Of a stretch of DNA of 64,000 bases, positions 8,448 through 16,689 are shown piece by piece. Under the pieces are notes generated by a model. That model saw only the letters and a program-made list of their open reading frames with translations, was not told the origin of the DNA and ran no database searches. The position numbers and the translations under genes were made by a program. Positions within the stretch are counted from its first letter, which is position 1. Each line of letters begins with the position of its first letter. The stretch covers positions 53,545-117,544 of the forward strand of contig NZ_MUMH01000042.1 of NCBI RefSeq assembly GCF_002155965.1, written 5' to 3'. Source of the DNA: Allokutzneria sp. NRRL B-24872 (lineage in GTDB: Bacteria; Actinomycetota; Actinomycetes; Mycobacteriales; Pseudonocardiaceae).

Positions 8448-8894
8448 GTGAGGGTCACCGAAACCACGCTCGCCGGGTCCCAGGCCGCCGGACTGCGCGG
8501 CCCGGCCCGCAAGGCGTACGAGACGTTCCTGGACGACCTGGCCAACCGGGGCTGCGCGGCGCTTGGCTACCGCGTCACCGGCCCTGAGCCGTTGCCCCAT
8601 CTGTGCGTGAAGCACCTGCGGGGCAACGACCGCGTCGTGGTGGCCTTCGAGAACCGGTCGTCGGTGTGGGTGCTGCTGGTCGGCCCGCACGAGGACGGCG
8701 ACCCCGGCCGCAACGTCTACGACCGGCTCTACGAGCTGGCGGGTGTGACCCCGCCGCCGAGCTGGAAGCGCACGCGTCCGACGTGCTGCTCGGAAACCGG
8801 TGAGGCCCCGCTCACCAGCCCCGAGGTCGTCGACGACCTGGTGCTGCGGGCTCGCGCCGTGGGGCGCAAGCACCGCAACCAGTTCCGCCGCTGA
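8448..8894 (+). CDS. RelE/ParE-like putative toxin
   Basis: 148 residues, GTG start. The order YETFLDDLANRGCAALGY, then LCVKHLRGNDRVVVAFENRSSVWVLL, then GRNVYDRLYEL follows the RelE/ParE layout: an N-terminal helix pair, then beta strands with basic residues, then a tyrosine-bearing helix. The C-terminal 45 residues extend past the usual RelE core. The upstream HTH gene supports a toxin-antitoxin pair. Family membership is inferred from pattern, not from a search. Its stop abuts the stop of the convergent VOC gene. Confidence 0.55.
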   Translation: MRVTETTLAGSQAAGLRGPARKAYETFLDDLANRGCAALGYRVTGPEPLPHLCVKHLRGNDRVVVAFENRSSVWVLLVGPHEDGDPGRNVYDRLYELAGVTPPPSWKRTRPTCCSETGEAPLTSPEVVDDLVLRARAVGRKHRNQFRR

Positions 8895-9320
8895 CTAGTA
8901 GTCCATCGGCCTACCGGGCACGTGGATGCCGAAGGTCCACTCGTAGCCCTCCAGGTCGAGCACCCGGCAGCGGTAGTTCCACTCCGCCTGCTCCGGCTTC
9001 CACACCTCGGTGGCCCCACCGGCGATCGCCGTCGCGAACACGGCGTCGACCGCCTCCTTCGACGGCAGGCTGACGTAGAGGCCGTGCCCGGTGGTCGGAC
9101 CGCGCAGTTCGGAGCGGTCGTACCCGGCGCCGTCGTCGCTGAAGACGATGATCGCGACGTCCTCACGGCGCAGCTCGGCATGAGCCACGCCGCCCTTGCC
9201 ATCGGGGAACTCGACGGTGGTCTCGAAGCCAAAAGCCCTTTCCAGCCAACGAAGTGCCGCGTTGGCGTCGCGGTAGCTGAGGTAGGTGTGCAGCGTTGCG
9301 AGGTGTGTCGCCTGGGTCAT
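8895..9320 (-). CDS. VOC-superfamily (glyoxalase/bleomycin-resistance-like) protein
   Basis: 141 residues. It shows the paired beta-alpha-beta-beta-beta layout: YLSYRDANAALRWLERAFGFE, then HAELRREDVAIIVFS, then GLYVSLPSKEAVDAVFATA and RCRVLDLEGYEWTFGIHV. This is the PhnB/glyoxalase-like subgroup of the VOC superfamily. The substrate is unknown. ATG start. Confidence 0.82.
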   Translation of the reverse strand: MTQATHLATLHTYLSYRDANAALRWLERAFGFETTVEFPDGKGGVAHAELRREDVAIIVFSDDGAGYDRSELRGPTTGHGLYVSLPSKEAVDAVFATAIAGGATEVWKPEQAEWNYRCRVLDLEGYEWTFGIHVPGRPMDY

Positions 9321-9371
9321 GGGGCGACCCTGGCAGCCATTTAGGTCAGCCAGTGTCCTCAGGCCGCGTCC

Positions 9372-9788
9372 TCAGGAGTAGTAGTCGGCGACGGCGGCTT
9401 TCGCTTCTTCGAAGAGCGCCGGGCCTTCCTTGGGGACCACGGGGAAGTCGCCACCGGACTTGATGCCCAGCAGCTGCTCCGTCGACAGCGCGAACACCAC
9501 GCGGCCCAGTCCGGAGCGAGCGATCGCGCCCTCGCACATGCCGCACGGCTGGCAACTCGTGTACATGGTCGTGCCCGCAGCGGTCGCCGCGTCCAGCTCG
9601 CGAGCCGCCCACCTGGCCAGCTTCAGCTCCGGGTGCGCGGTGATGTCGGAGTCGGTGATCGAGCTGTTGCGCTCCTCGATCAGCACGTCACCGTTCGGTC
9701 CGACCAGCAGCGAACCGAAGGGCGGGTTGCCGTTTTCCTTCGCCTCGTGGGCGAGTCCGATGGCGCGGCGGAGAAGTTCTTCGGTCAC
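9372..9788 (-). CDS. Nucleoside/guanine deaminase-type zinc enzyme
   Basis: 138 residues from a GTG that overlaps the stop of the upstream oxidoreductase gene (GTGA). The cytidine-deaminase-like zinc motifs are present: the first ligand in TAHPELKLARWA (HPE, with Glu as proton shuttle) and the cysteines in TSCQPCGMCEGAI. PPFGSLLVGPNGDVL and the C-terminal acidic tail resemble guanine deaminase or TadA-like deaminases. It is about 20 residues shorter than typical TadA. The substrate cannot be settled from sequence. Confidence 0.82.
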   Translation of the reverse strand: MTEELLRRAIGLAHEAKENGNPPFGSLLVGPNGDVLIEERNSSITDSDITAHPELKLARWAARELDAATAAGTTMYTSCQPCGMCEGAIARSGLGRVVFALSTEQLLGIKSGGDFPVVPKEGPALFEEAKAAVADYYS

Positions 9789-10612
9789 TGGAGGTCCTTC
9801 CTGAGGTCGGCGACGGTGGCCAGCGCCTTCCAGGCGGCTTCGGGGCGCAGCGTCTCCTGGGGGTCGCCGTTGAACGGGTCGAGCAGCAGGGATTCGGCGC
9901 CCAGCGCTCGAAGCTCCGCGATGTCCTCCGCGATCTGGTCGAGGGTTCCTTCGCCCGCAAGGCGATCCTCGCCGAGCACCGGCTTGTCCGTCAGCCGCAA
10001 CGCGATCCTGGGCGCCAGCGCGGGGGCTCCTGTCTCGGGCAGCTTCGCCACCGCCGCACGCATCCAGGCCGGGGTGAACCGCAGCATGTGCCAGGCGTCG
10101 CCGAAACGCATCGCCCGGCGCAGCGCGGCGTCGCTGTTGCCGCCCACCCAGATCGGGATTCGCTTGGAGCCGTAGTCGTTCTCGTCCTGCCAGACCTCGC
10201 GCAGCGTCTGGAGGGCTTCGTCGGTCAGCCGACCGCGCCGCTCGAACGGAACGCCGAGCGCCGCGAACTCCTCGCGCGCCCAGCCGACTCCGACGCCGAG
10301 GATGAAGCGTCCTCCGCTCAGCTCGTTGAGGTTCGACGACATGCGCGCCAGCACCAACGGGTGGCGGTACGGCGCGACCACCACCGTCGTGCCGAGGCGG
10401 ATGCGGTCGGTGATCCCGGCGAGCCAGGACAGCGTCGTGAACGGCTCGTAGAACGGCGCCGGGTACTGCTCCGCCACGTCGGGGGTCACCGCGACGTGGT
10501 CGGACATCATCAGCAGGTCGAAGCCAAGACCCTCGACGGTCTGGGCCCACGCCCGCAGCGTCGCGGGGTCCGTCCCTGGGCCGAAGTTCGGCACGTTCAC
10601 ACCGATTTCCAC
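9785..10612 (-). CDS. LLM-class F420-dependent oxidoreductase
   Basis: 275 residues. A luciferase-like TIM-barrel flavin/F420 enzyme: MEIGVNVPNFGPGTDP, then MMSDHVAVTP, RIRLGTTVVVAPYRHPLVLARMSSNLNELSGGRFILGVGVGW and PIWVGGNSDAALRRAMRFGDAWHM. These match the actinobacterial F420-dependent group. The physiological substrate is unknown. It is coupled to the downstream deaminase and divergent from an Lrp-type regulator 92 bases away, which may control it. Confidence 0.85.
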   Translation of the reverse strand: MEIGVNVPNFGPGTDPATLRAWAQTVEGLGFDLLMMSDHVAVTPDVAEQYPAPFYEPFTTLSWLAGITDRIRLGTTVVVAPYRHPLVLARMSSNLNELSGGRFILGVGVGWAREEFAALGVPFERRGRLTDEALQTLREVWQDENDYGSKRIPIWVGGNSDAALRRAMRFGDAWHMLRFTPAWMRAAVAKLPETGAPALAPRIALRLTDKPVLGEDRLAGEGTLDQIAEDIAELRALGAESLLLDPFNGDPQETLRPEAAWKALATVADLRKDLQ

Positions 10613-10704
10613 AGCTCAAGCGTAGGAAGCGAGGCTCGGCGAGTGAAGGGATTCATCACGGCGTTAAGCGCGTAACGCCGTGGATCTCGCGGTATTTTCA
10701 GCCT

Positions 10705-11154
10705 ATGACCGAGACTCTCGATCCGACCGACTGGGAGATCCTCGTCGAGCTCCAGCGCGACGGCCGACTCCCGCTCACCGAGCTCGGCCGCCGCGTGAAC
10801 CTCAGCGCGTCCGCCACCACCGAGCGCGTGAAGCGCCTGGAGGCCGCAGGGGTCATCAGCGGCTACCGCGCCACCGTCGACCTGACCAAGGTCGGCTACC
10901 CCGTGCTCGCCGTCGTGCGGCTCAAGTACCCCGGAAACCGGCACCAACCGCTGCACCAGATGCTCAGCGAGCGCACCGAGATCCTTGAGTGCCTGCGCAC
11001 CACCGGCGACGACTGCTACACCCTCAAGGTCGCCGCTGGCTCCATGGAGCACCTGGAGAAGATCATCGACAGCCTGGCGCACTTCGGCAGTACTACGACC
11101 AATGTGGTGTACAGCCAGACACTGCCCTATCGCGGCCCTCAGCGACCGTCCTGA
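10705..11154 (+). CDS. Lrp/AsnC-family transcriptional regulator
   Basis: 149 residues. The N-terminal winged HTH (LDPTDWEILVELQRDGRLPLTELGRRVNLS) is followed by an RAM/AsnC ligand-binding domain (VGYPVLAVVRLKY, ECLRTTGDDCYTLKVAAGS). It likely responds to an amino acid and may regulate the divergent oxidoreductase operon. Its last 62 bases overlap the end of the convergent acyltransferase gene. Confidence 0.9.
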   Translation: MTETLDPTDWEILVELQRDGRLPLTELGRRVNLSASATTERVKRLEAAGVISGYRATVDLTKVGYPVLAVVRLKYPGNRHQPLHQMLSERTEILECLRTTGDDCYTLKVAAGSMEHLEKIIDSLAHFGSTTTNVVYSQTLPYRGPQRPS

Positions 11155-11893
11155 CCGCTTCCTCCGCCCGCGCCGCCAGGCTCCGCCGGTCTTGCCCAGC
11201 CGTCTCGATCAGCGGCAGCACGTGGACCTCGATCTCCAAGCCCCGCAAGGCAACCGTGCGCTGCAACGCCGTCAGGAACGTTTCTTCGCCGAGGAACGCC
11301 GTCGCCGTCGTCGGCCTACCGCCCACCACGAAGCGCAGCGCCAGCGGCCGCACCGGCACCCCCGCGTCGATCGCCGCCTGGAACGCCGCCGGCTTGTAGT
11401 GCCCCGACTCGCGGCCGCACCACGTCGTCCCCTCCGGGAACACGCTCACCGCCGCTCCGCTCCGCAGCACCCGTGCCAGTTCCTCAACCGTCGCTGGCAA
11501 CGCGGAGAGCTTCGCCCGGTCCACGAACACCGTTCCCGCCCGCTTCGCGAGCGCTCCGATCACCGGCCAGTCCCGCACTTCCCCCTTGGCCAACGCGCGA
11601 GCCGGTCGCACCGCGTTCACCGCCACGATGTCCATCCACGACGTGTGGTTCCCCACCACCAGCACGCCACCGCGCTCCTCGGCTTCGCCCAGGACTTTCA
11701 GCTTCGCCCCCACCGCCCTGAGCACCGCCCGGAACCACCACCTGCGGCCTCCCACCAGGCACAACGGCGCCGCCAGCACCACCGCCGCGAGCCCCACCAC
11801 CCGCAGCGCCTGCCTCAGCGGCGCCACCGTGTTCTCGTCCTGTAGGCATCCCACTCCGCAGGGCGACTGCGGCATCCAGGCATGCGCCGTCAT
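11093..11893 (-). CDS. 1-acyl-sn-glycerol-3-phosphate acyltransferase (PlsC family)
   Basis: 266 residues. It transfers an acyl group to lysophosphatidic acid at the membrane. The N-terminal HAWMPQSPCGVGC is a cysteine-bearing leader that I recall from actinobacterial members. A membrane segment (LRVVGLAAVVLAAPLCLVGG) follows. The catalytic NHTSWMD (HX4D) and FPEGTTW motifs are intact, as is FVDRAK. It is convergent with, and overlaps, the Lrp gene. Confidence 0.87.
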   Translation of the reverse strand: MTAHAWMPQSPCGVGCLQDENTVAPLRQALRVVGLAAVVLAAPLCLVGGRRWWFRAVLRAVGAKLKVLGEAEERGGVLVVGNHTSWMDIVAVNAVRPARALAKGEVRDWPVIGALAKRAGTVFVDRAKLSALPATVEELARVLRSGAAVSVFPEGTTWCGRESGHYKPAAFQAAIDAGVPVRPLALRFVVGGRPTTATAFLGEETFLTALQRTVALRGLEIEVHVLPLIETAGQDRRSLAARAEEAVRTVAEGRDRAVSGCTPHWS

Positions 11894-11950
11894 ACCCCCA
11901 CTGTGGCGCCCGCCCCTGAACCCCAGCTGACACCCACATGTCCACCCGGC

Positions 11951-12106
11951 TCAGTTCTCCACAACTACTTCCCGCGCACGGATGAGCGCCTGCCGCTTCT
12001 CCTCGATCTCCTCAGCAGTGAGCGCCCCATGCTCCGCCTCCGCCGCCGCAATCAACTCGTCGAGCTTCGCCCGCTCCGTCACCAGTTCTGGGGAATTGTT
12101 TTCCAC
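11951..12106 (-). CDS. Small charged helical protein
   Basis: 51 residues from a GTG with a strong AGGAGGTG seven bases upstream. It starts MENNSPELVTERAKLDELIA and continues with acidic/basic helical sequence ending REVVVEN. The LTAEEIEEKRQALIRAR segment resembles the C-terminal tails of CopG/CcdA-type antitoxins, but no DNA-binding part is present. It is the last gene of a leftward run that includes the Imm1/deaminase pair. Confidence 0.6.
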   Translation of the reverse strand: MENNSPELVTERAKLDELIAAAEAEHGALTAEEIEEKRQALIRAREVVVEN

Positions 12107-12136
12107 TCCACGCACCTCCTACCCGTTCTAGCGCCG

Positions 12137-12262
12137 TCACGGTGTCACCCAACCGCTCGCCTGGCACATCTCACAGGGGTCGTCATCGCGCTCCGGACCG
12201 TAGTCCCCGTCGCCATCGCAATCAGCGCACACGTGCTTCTCGGTAAACATGTCGGTCACCAT
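12137..12262 (-). CDS. Small zinc-knuckle protein (DnaJ-like CxxC pair)
   Basis: 41 residues from the ATG at 12262 (an internal ATG at 12250 is also possible). It contains two CxxC pairs, CADCDGDGDYG and CEMCQASGW, spaced like one DnaJ-type zinc-finger unit (CxxCxGxG). The region between them is acidic. Such single-knuckle proteins are common in actinobacteria but have no assigned role that I know of. It lies between the Imm1 gene and the 51-residue gene on the same strand. Confidence 0.55.
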   Translation of the reverse strand: MVTDMFTEKHVCADCDGDGDYGPERDDDPCEMCQASGWVTP

Positions 12263-12326
12263 CAGCGCGTGGTGTCACCGGCCGAGCTGCCCGCCGAGCC
12301 ACAGAACATAGAGGCAGCGGCACGCG

Positions 12327-12746
12327 CTACCCGATGGGCTGCCAGTCCACGATCGTCGGCCGCTGATGGGTGCGCAGGAACTCGACCAGCGCTCCTTCGA
12401 GCTGGCTCAAGGTGATCTCACAACGCGCCGGGAACTCCATCTCGGCGTAGACCGGGCCGTCCTCGGGACCGTCGCCCAGAGTCACCCACGAACCCGCACC
12501 ATCCGCGTAGAAGATCGCCCCGACCGGACCTTGATCACGGCGGCGCACACCGAACCGGAGGTCATGATCCGGATGGTCGTGAGGAGCGACGCGAGGCCGC
12601 GCGAGGTGAACCGCGGCGGCGTCCAGTCCTCCCTCGGTCTCAAGACGGTGCAGCATCACCGGGATGTCGGCCGGGTCGTCGATCTCCACCCGGGTCGTGG
12701 TCCAGGCACCGGTGTGCCGGGTCTGCCACGCAACGTTGATGGTCAT
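12327..12746 (-). CDS. Imm1-family immunity protein
   Basis: 139 residues. The order of a hydrophobic start (MTINVAWQTRHTG), the central GAIFYADGAGSWVTLGDG and the acidic EMEFPARCEITLSQLEGALVEFL fits the Imm1 family, which is known to pair with deaminase toxins of the DddA/SCP1.201 group. The ATG overlaps the TGA of the upstream deaminase gene (ATGA), so the two are made together. It should bind and inhibit that enzyme. Confidence 0.75.
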   Translation of the reverse strand: MTINVAWQTRHTGAWTTTRVEIDDPADIPVMLHRLETEGGLDAAAVHLARPRVAPHDHPDHDLRFGVRRRDQGPVGAIFYADGAGSWVTLGDGPEDGPVYAEMEFPARCEITLSQLEGALVEFLRTHQRPTIVDWQPIG

Positions 12747-13495
12747 CTCTGTTCGACCCCTTGGTAGGTGTACCGGCTGCCATCTTCCACCAGCACCGTC
12801 AACGACGAACCGGGCGGGAGGAACAGCGGAAGCAGCGTGTCGCAGGACTGGCCACCTGGCACAACGGGCTCACAGGGCGACCGGTCGATCGCGATCGTCT
12901 CGTGCAGTGGGCCAGCCCCCGCTGGTCGACGTTTGACCATCGCGCGCATTCTGACCGCAAACTGCAACTCAATGTGCCTGGCCATCATCCATATCCCGGC
13001 TGGCGGAGCATGTCCACGCTCACGCGCCCAATCCTGTGTGGGACCGAACCACGGGCCAGGCCCACTGGACAGGTCGTGCACCGAGCCGTCGGACGCCACC
13101 CACTTCCCGAGCGCGCGGGCTCCCGGTACCCCTGGAGTCAACACAGCACGAGCGCTTTCGAGAATTCGTGCACGCTCAGCAGGAGTCACCGAGTCCGCAG
13201 TTCTCGCATCTGTAGAAGCCACGTCGGAAAGAGCACGACCACCGAGACCCACGATCCACGCCTCGACTCGGACTGGCACTTGAAGCATGAGTTGCCGTAA
13301 TGCGTGCAGATCGTCCTTCGCGGCCTCGAACGTGGCGTGCACCTCTTCAATCGCAGAGTCGCGCCCACCCTGGGTGGCGTGCTGCCAATGAATGGCGGCC
13401 GCGTCAATCGCGTCCTCAACGACATCGACCAGCCCAACGGGCAGCATGGCGACGGCCGCACGAGCGGCTGCGACTACCTCGCTGCGGATGGACAC
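12743..13495 (-). CDS. Predicted SCP1.201/DddA-type deaminase toxin
   Basis: 250 residues, GTG start. Residues 1-90 form helices like the short trafficking domains of actinobacterial toxins. The C-terminal domain begins near GKWVASDGSVHDLSSG (130-145). It carries HIE (His174, Glu176), the zinc ligand and proton donor of cytidine-deaminase folds, then SPC...C with Cys208 and Cys218, followed by LLPLFLPPGSSLTVLVEDG. That ending is typical of SCP1.201-like deaminases, the family that includes the double-stranded-DNA cytosine deaminase DddA. The downstream overlapping Imm1 gene supports the call. Whether the substrate is single- or double-stranded DNA, or RNA, cannot be read from sequence. No secretion machinery is nearby. 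Confidence 0.78.
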   Translation of the reverse strand: MSIRSEVVAAARAAVAMLPVGLVDVVEDAIDAAAIHWQHATQGGRDSAIEEVHATFEAAKDDLHALRQLMLQVPVRVEAWIVGLGGRALSDVASTDARTADSVTPAERARILESARAVLTPGVPGARALGKWVASDGSVHDLSSGPGPWFGPTQDWARERGHAPPAGIWMMARHIELQFAVRMRAMVKRRPAGAGPLHETIAIDRSPCEPVVPGGQSCDTLLPLFLPPGSSLTVLVEDGSRYTYQGVEQR

Positions 13496-13566
13496 GTCTC
13501 AACCATGCCGCCGGTCGCCCGGCATCAGGCCGATTTTATTGGCGTCCACTCGATGGAGCAACGAAA

Positions 13567-13596
13567 GGGGTGGCTCCCTGATCAGCGAGCCACCCC
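13567..13596 (-). terminator. Terminator downstream of tRNA-Ser
   Basis: 10-bp stem GGGGTGGCTC/GAGCCACCCC with a 10-base loop. On the minus strand it is followed by TTTCGTT. It sits 11 bases past the tRNA 3' end and separates the tRNA transcript from the toxin gene. Confidence 0.7.
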
Positions 13597-13607
13597 TGCT
13601 CAAGCTG

Positions 13608-13692
13608 CGGAAGTGGAGGGATTTGAACCCCCGGACCCGTGAAGGTCTCCCGCTTTCAAGGCGGGTGCATTCGGCCGCTCTGCCACACTTCC
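13608..13692 (-). tRNA. tRNA-Ser (anticodon TGA)
   Basis: An 85-base minus-strand cloverleaf with a long variable arm. The acceptor stem is GGAAGTG/CACTTCC with discriminator G. The anticodon stem CCCGC/GCGGG encloses CTTGAAA, so the anticodon is TGA. CCA is not encoded. The deaminase/Imm1 islet lies directly downstream. Confidence 0.96.
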
Positions 13693-13730
13693 CTGGTCGT
13701 GCACGGGCAGCCTAACGCGCGCCGTCAAGA

Positions 13731-14210
13731 TCAGTTGCGTTGGCCGCGCAGGTGCTCGTCGACGCGCTCGAAGACGCTGGCCAGGACGGCCTGCTCCTCG
13801 TCGGTGATGAGGTCGATGAGGTGGGTGCGGACGCCGTCGAGGTGAGTGGGAGCGGCGGTGTTGAGGACCTCAGCACCCTTGTCGGTGAGCTCGGCGAAGA
13901 CGCCCCTGCCGTCGCTGGGGCACTCGGTCCGGATGACGAGCCCGGCCTGTTCCATCCTGGTGACCTGGTGGGAGAGGCGGCTCTTGGAGGAGGCCATCTC
14001 ACCGGCGAGCACGCTCATCCGCATCCGCGCGCCGGGCTGCTCGGAGAGCCGGACGAGGATCTCGTAGTCGGCGAGCGCGAGGCCGTGGTTGTCCTGGAGC
14101 TCCCGGTGCAGCCGGTATGACAGCATCTGGGAACCGACGATGTAGGCGCGCCACGCGCGCATCTCCTTGTCGTCCAGCCAACGGGGCTCGGTGTCGGTAA
14201 TCCGCGTCAC
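13731..14210 (-). CDS. MarR-family transcriptional regulator
   Basis: 159 residues from the GTG at 14210, chosen because the protein then starts VTRITDTEPRWLDDKEMRAW, a common beginning in actinobacterial MarR proteins. The winged HTH spans LALADYEILVRLSEQPGARMRMSVLAGEM, and the wing is VIRTECPSDGRGVFAELTDKG. It is divergent from the secreted 5'-nucleotidase gene, with 135 bases between starts. The ligand is unknown. Confidence 0.88.
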   Translation of the reverse strand: MTRITDTEPRWLDDKEMRAWRAYIVGSQMLSYRLHRELQDNHGLALADYEILVRLSEQPGARMRMSVLAGEMASSKSRLSHQVTRMEQAGLVIRTECPSDGRGVFAELTDKGAEVLNTAAPTHLDGVRTHLIDLITDEEQAVLASVFERVDEHLRGQRN

Positions 14211-14345
14211 ACCGTCAAGGCTATGCGTACCCACCCGGTATCTGCCCTTCATCACGATGTAACCGTTTGACCTGGTGCCAGCGGGTGCCAGCGGGCACAC
14301 TCCACGCCCGTGCGCCCCCGCAGGCGCCTGGAGGAGGACGCAAGT

Positions 14346-16052
14346 ATGACCACGACCACCCGGCGCGGCCGCGCGCTCGCGATCGTCGCGCTCGCCGCCG
14401 CAGCACTGGTGGCCGGCACGAGCGGGACCGCTGCCGCCACCCCGCGCGGCTGGACGAGCGACGTTCGGCTGATCGCCTTCAACGACTTCCACGGCAACCT
14501 GGAGCCGCCGTCCGGCTCCTCGGGCCGGATCACCCTCTCCGACGGCAAGACCGTCGACGCCGGTGGGGCGGCCTACCTCGCCACCCATCTGAAGAACCTG
14601 CGCAGCCAGGCGCGCGACTCGATCCTGTTGTCCGCGGGCGACAACATCGGCGGCTCGCCCGCGGTGTCCGCCCTGTTCCACGACGAGCCGACCATCGAGT
14701 TCCTGAACTCGTTGGACGTCAAGGCTTCGGCGATCGGCAACCACGAGCTGGACGAGGGCTACGAGGAGCTGAAGCGGATGATCCGCGGCGGCTGCCACCC
14801 CAAGGACGGTTGCCAGTTCCGCAAGTCCTTCAAGGGCGCCAAGTTCCCGATGCTGGCCGCCAACATGACCTTCGAGAAGACCGGCGTGCCCGCGCTGATG
14901 CCGTTCTCGATCGAGTTCTCCGGGCTGATGCCGATCGGGATCATCGGCGTCCCGCTGAAGGACCTGCCGACCGTCGTCTCCGCCGAGGCCGTCAAGGGCC
15001 TGAAGTTCGAGGACGAGGTCAAGGCGATCGACCGGACCGCGAACCTGCTGGACCGCCTCGGGGTGAAGGCCCAGGTCGTGCTGCTGCACCAGGGTGACAA
15101 CACCGAGGGTGGCGGCCCGAACGACTGCAAGACCACGCCGGGCCCCGCGCGGGACATCGCGCAGCGCGCCTCGGCCAAGGTCGACGCGATCTTCACCGGG
15201 CACAGCCACCAGCAGTACGTGTGCTCCATCAACGACCCGTCCGGCAAGCCGCGCCCGGTGCTCCAGGGCGCCTCGTTCGGCCGCATCCTGTCCGTGGTGG
15301 ACGCCAAGATCGACTGGTGGACCCGCGACATCATCCGGTCGACGGTGAAGCCGTTCAACCAGGTCGTGACCCGCGACGTGCCCGAGGACAGGGCGACCAA
15401 GGCACTGGTCGAGGAGGCCAAGACCAAGGCCGCCCCGATCGCCGGGCGCAAGATCGGCACGATCAGCGCCGACATCATGCGGGCCGCTGCGCCCTCCGGC
15501 GAGTCGCAGCTGGGCAACATGATCGCGGACGCGCAGCTGGAGTCCACCAAGAGCGCGGGCGCGCAGATCGCGCTGATGAACCCGGGTGGCGTGCGCGCCG
15601 ACCTGGTGTTCAAGGGACCGGAGGGCGACGGTGTCGTCACCTACGGCGAGGCGTACACGGTGCAGCCGTTCGCCAACATCCTGCAGACGGTCTCGCTGAC
15701 CGGAGCGCAGATCAAGACCGTGCTGGAGCAGCAGTTCCAGACCGGCCCGGACGGTGCGGCGATCATGCGCATCCTCCAGCCGTCCAGCACTCTGAAGTAC
15801 ACCTGGACCGCCTCCGCGCCGAAGGGCTCGAGGATCTCCGGGATCACCGTGGCCGGTCAGCCGGTGCAGGACAGCACCAAGTACCGGGTGACGGTGAACA
15901 ACTTCCTCCAGGGCGGCGGTGACGGCTTCACCGAGCTGTCCAAGGGCACCGAGCTCACCGGCGGTGCGATCGACCTGGACTCGTTCATCGACTACCTGGC
16001 GAAGAACCCCAACGCGGCTCCCCCGGCGACCGACCGGATCACCGCGAAGTAA
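14346..16052 (+). CDS. Secreted 5'-nucleotidase / cyclic phosphodiesterase (UshA-like)
   Basis: 568 residues from the ATG at 14346, preceded by GGAGGAC. Signal peptide (RALAIVALAAAALVAGTSG, then a TAAA-TPRG cleavage region). The metallophosphoesterase domain shows the metal-binding motifs LIAFNDFHGNLEP, GDNIGGSP, AIGNHELDEG and GHSHQQ. The C-terminal 5'-nucleotidase domain follows (SQLGNMIADAQLE, NPGGVRADL, VNNFLQGGGDGFTEL). It should release phosphate and nucleosides outside the cell. Confidence 0.9.
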   Translation: MTTTTRRGRALAIVALAAAALVAGTSGTAAATPRGWTSDVRLIAFNDFHGNLEPPSGSSGRITLSDGKTVDAGGAAYLATHLKNLRSQARDSILLSAGDNIGGSPAVSALFHDEPTIEFLNSLDVKASAIGNHELDEGYEELKRMIRGGCHPKDGCQFRKSFKGAKFPMLAANMTFEKTGVPALMPFSIEFSGLMPIGIIGVPLKDLPTVVSAEAVKGLKFEDEVKAIDRTANLLDRLGVKAQVVLLHQGDNTEGGGPNDCKTTPGPARDIAQRASAKVDAIFTGHSHQQYVCSINDPSGKPRPVLQGASFGRILSVVDAKIDWWTRDIIRSTVKPFNQVVTRDVPEDRATKALVEEAKTKAAPIAGRKIGTISADIMRAAAPSGESQLGNMIADAQLESTKSAGAQIALMNPGGVRADLVFKGPEGDGVVTYGEAYTVQPFANILQTVSLTGAQIKTVLEQQFQTGPDGAAIMRILQPSSTLKYTWTASAPKGSRISGITVAGQPVQDSTKYRVTVNNFLQGGGDGFTELSKGTELTGGAIDLDSFIDYLAKNPNAAPPATDRITAK

Positions 16053-16062
16053 GCAGCACCAG

Positions 16063-16096
16063 AAAGGGCGCCCTGAAGCTCTCAGGGCGCCCTTTT
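16063..16096. terminator. Bidirectional terminator between convergent genes
   Basis: A long near-perfect hairpin: AAAGGGCGCCCTGA pairs with TCAGGGCGCCCTTT. It has A- and T-tracts on both sides and lies between the nucleotidase and GNAT stops. Confidence 0.85.
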
Positions 16097-16116
16097 GCTG
16101 TGTTCGGAAGGAGTTT

Positions 16117-16689
16117 CTACGCCCGAGCCCCCGGCCACGGTCCGATCGGCGTGTCAGCGACCTCGATCGTCTCCTCCTCGACGCGGAAGACCTCGAAGCC
16201 GCGCGCCTTGTAGTTGGCCAGCGCGGAAGGGCCGTCCAGCGAGCACGTGTGCACCCACACGCGCTTGGTCGGCTCAAGCTGCGGCCAGCGCTGCGCGAGG
16301 TTCCACGCGCGCACCCCGGCCTCGTGCAGCATGTGCCCGCCGAGCCCGCGCCCGACGAAGCCCGGCAGCAGGCCGAAGCAAGTGATCTCCACCTGGTCGT
16401 TCGGCTGCGCCTCAAGCTCGACGTACCCCGCCGGAGTGCCGCGCGAGTACAGCACCCAGGTCTCGACGCCGGGCCGCTCCAACCACTCCGACCAGCGCTG
16501 GTGGTTCCACCCCAGGCGGTCCGTCCAGTGCCAGTCCCCGCCAACGGCGGTGTAGAGGAAGCGGCTGAACTCCGGGCTGGGCACGTCCACCCGCACCAGG
16601 TCGACCGGCTCGGCGGGCGGTTTCGCTTGACGGAGGCCGTCAAGGTCGGTCTGCTCAAGGGACCACGTGGTCACCACCTGCGCGCTCAT
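16117..16689 (-). CDS. GNAT-family N-acetyltransferase
   Basis: 190 residues from the ATG at 16689, which overlaps the stop of the upstream phosphatase gene (ATGA). The acetyl-CoA-binding region reads VEITCFGLLPGFVGRGLGGHMLHEAGVRAW (motif A, V-x-GxG). The C-terminal motif B region is ALANYKARGFEVF. The substrate is unknown. Confidence 0.83.
   Translation of the reverse strand: MSAQVVTTWSLEQTDLDGLRQAKPPAEPVDLVRVDVPSPEFSRFLYTAVGGDWHWTDRLGWNHQRWSEWLERPGVETWVLYSRGTPAGYVELEAQPNDQVEITCFGLLPGFVGRGLGGHMLHEAGVRAWNLAQRWPQLEPTKRVWVHTCSLDGPSALANYKARGFEVFRVEEETIEVADTPIGPWPGARA

Noticed and set aside
13608..13692. tRNA-Ser as an integration site for the deaminase islet
   Set aside because: No integrase and no repeated 3' tRNA fragment was found on the far side of the islet.
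14211..16658. Upstream extension of the MarR frame to 975 codons
   Set aside because: The frame is open across the antisense of the nucleotidase gene; only the last 159 codons show a MarR protein, and the GTG at 14210 gives a normal start.
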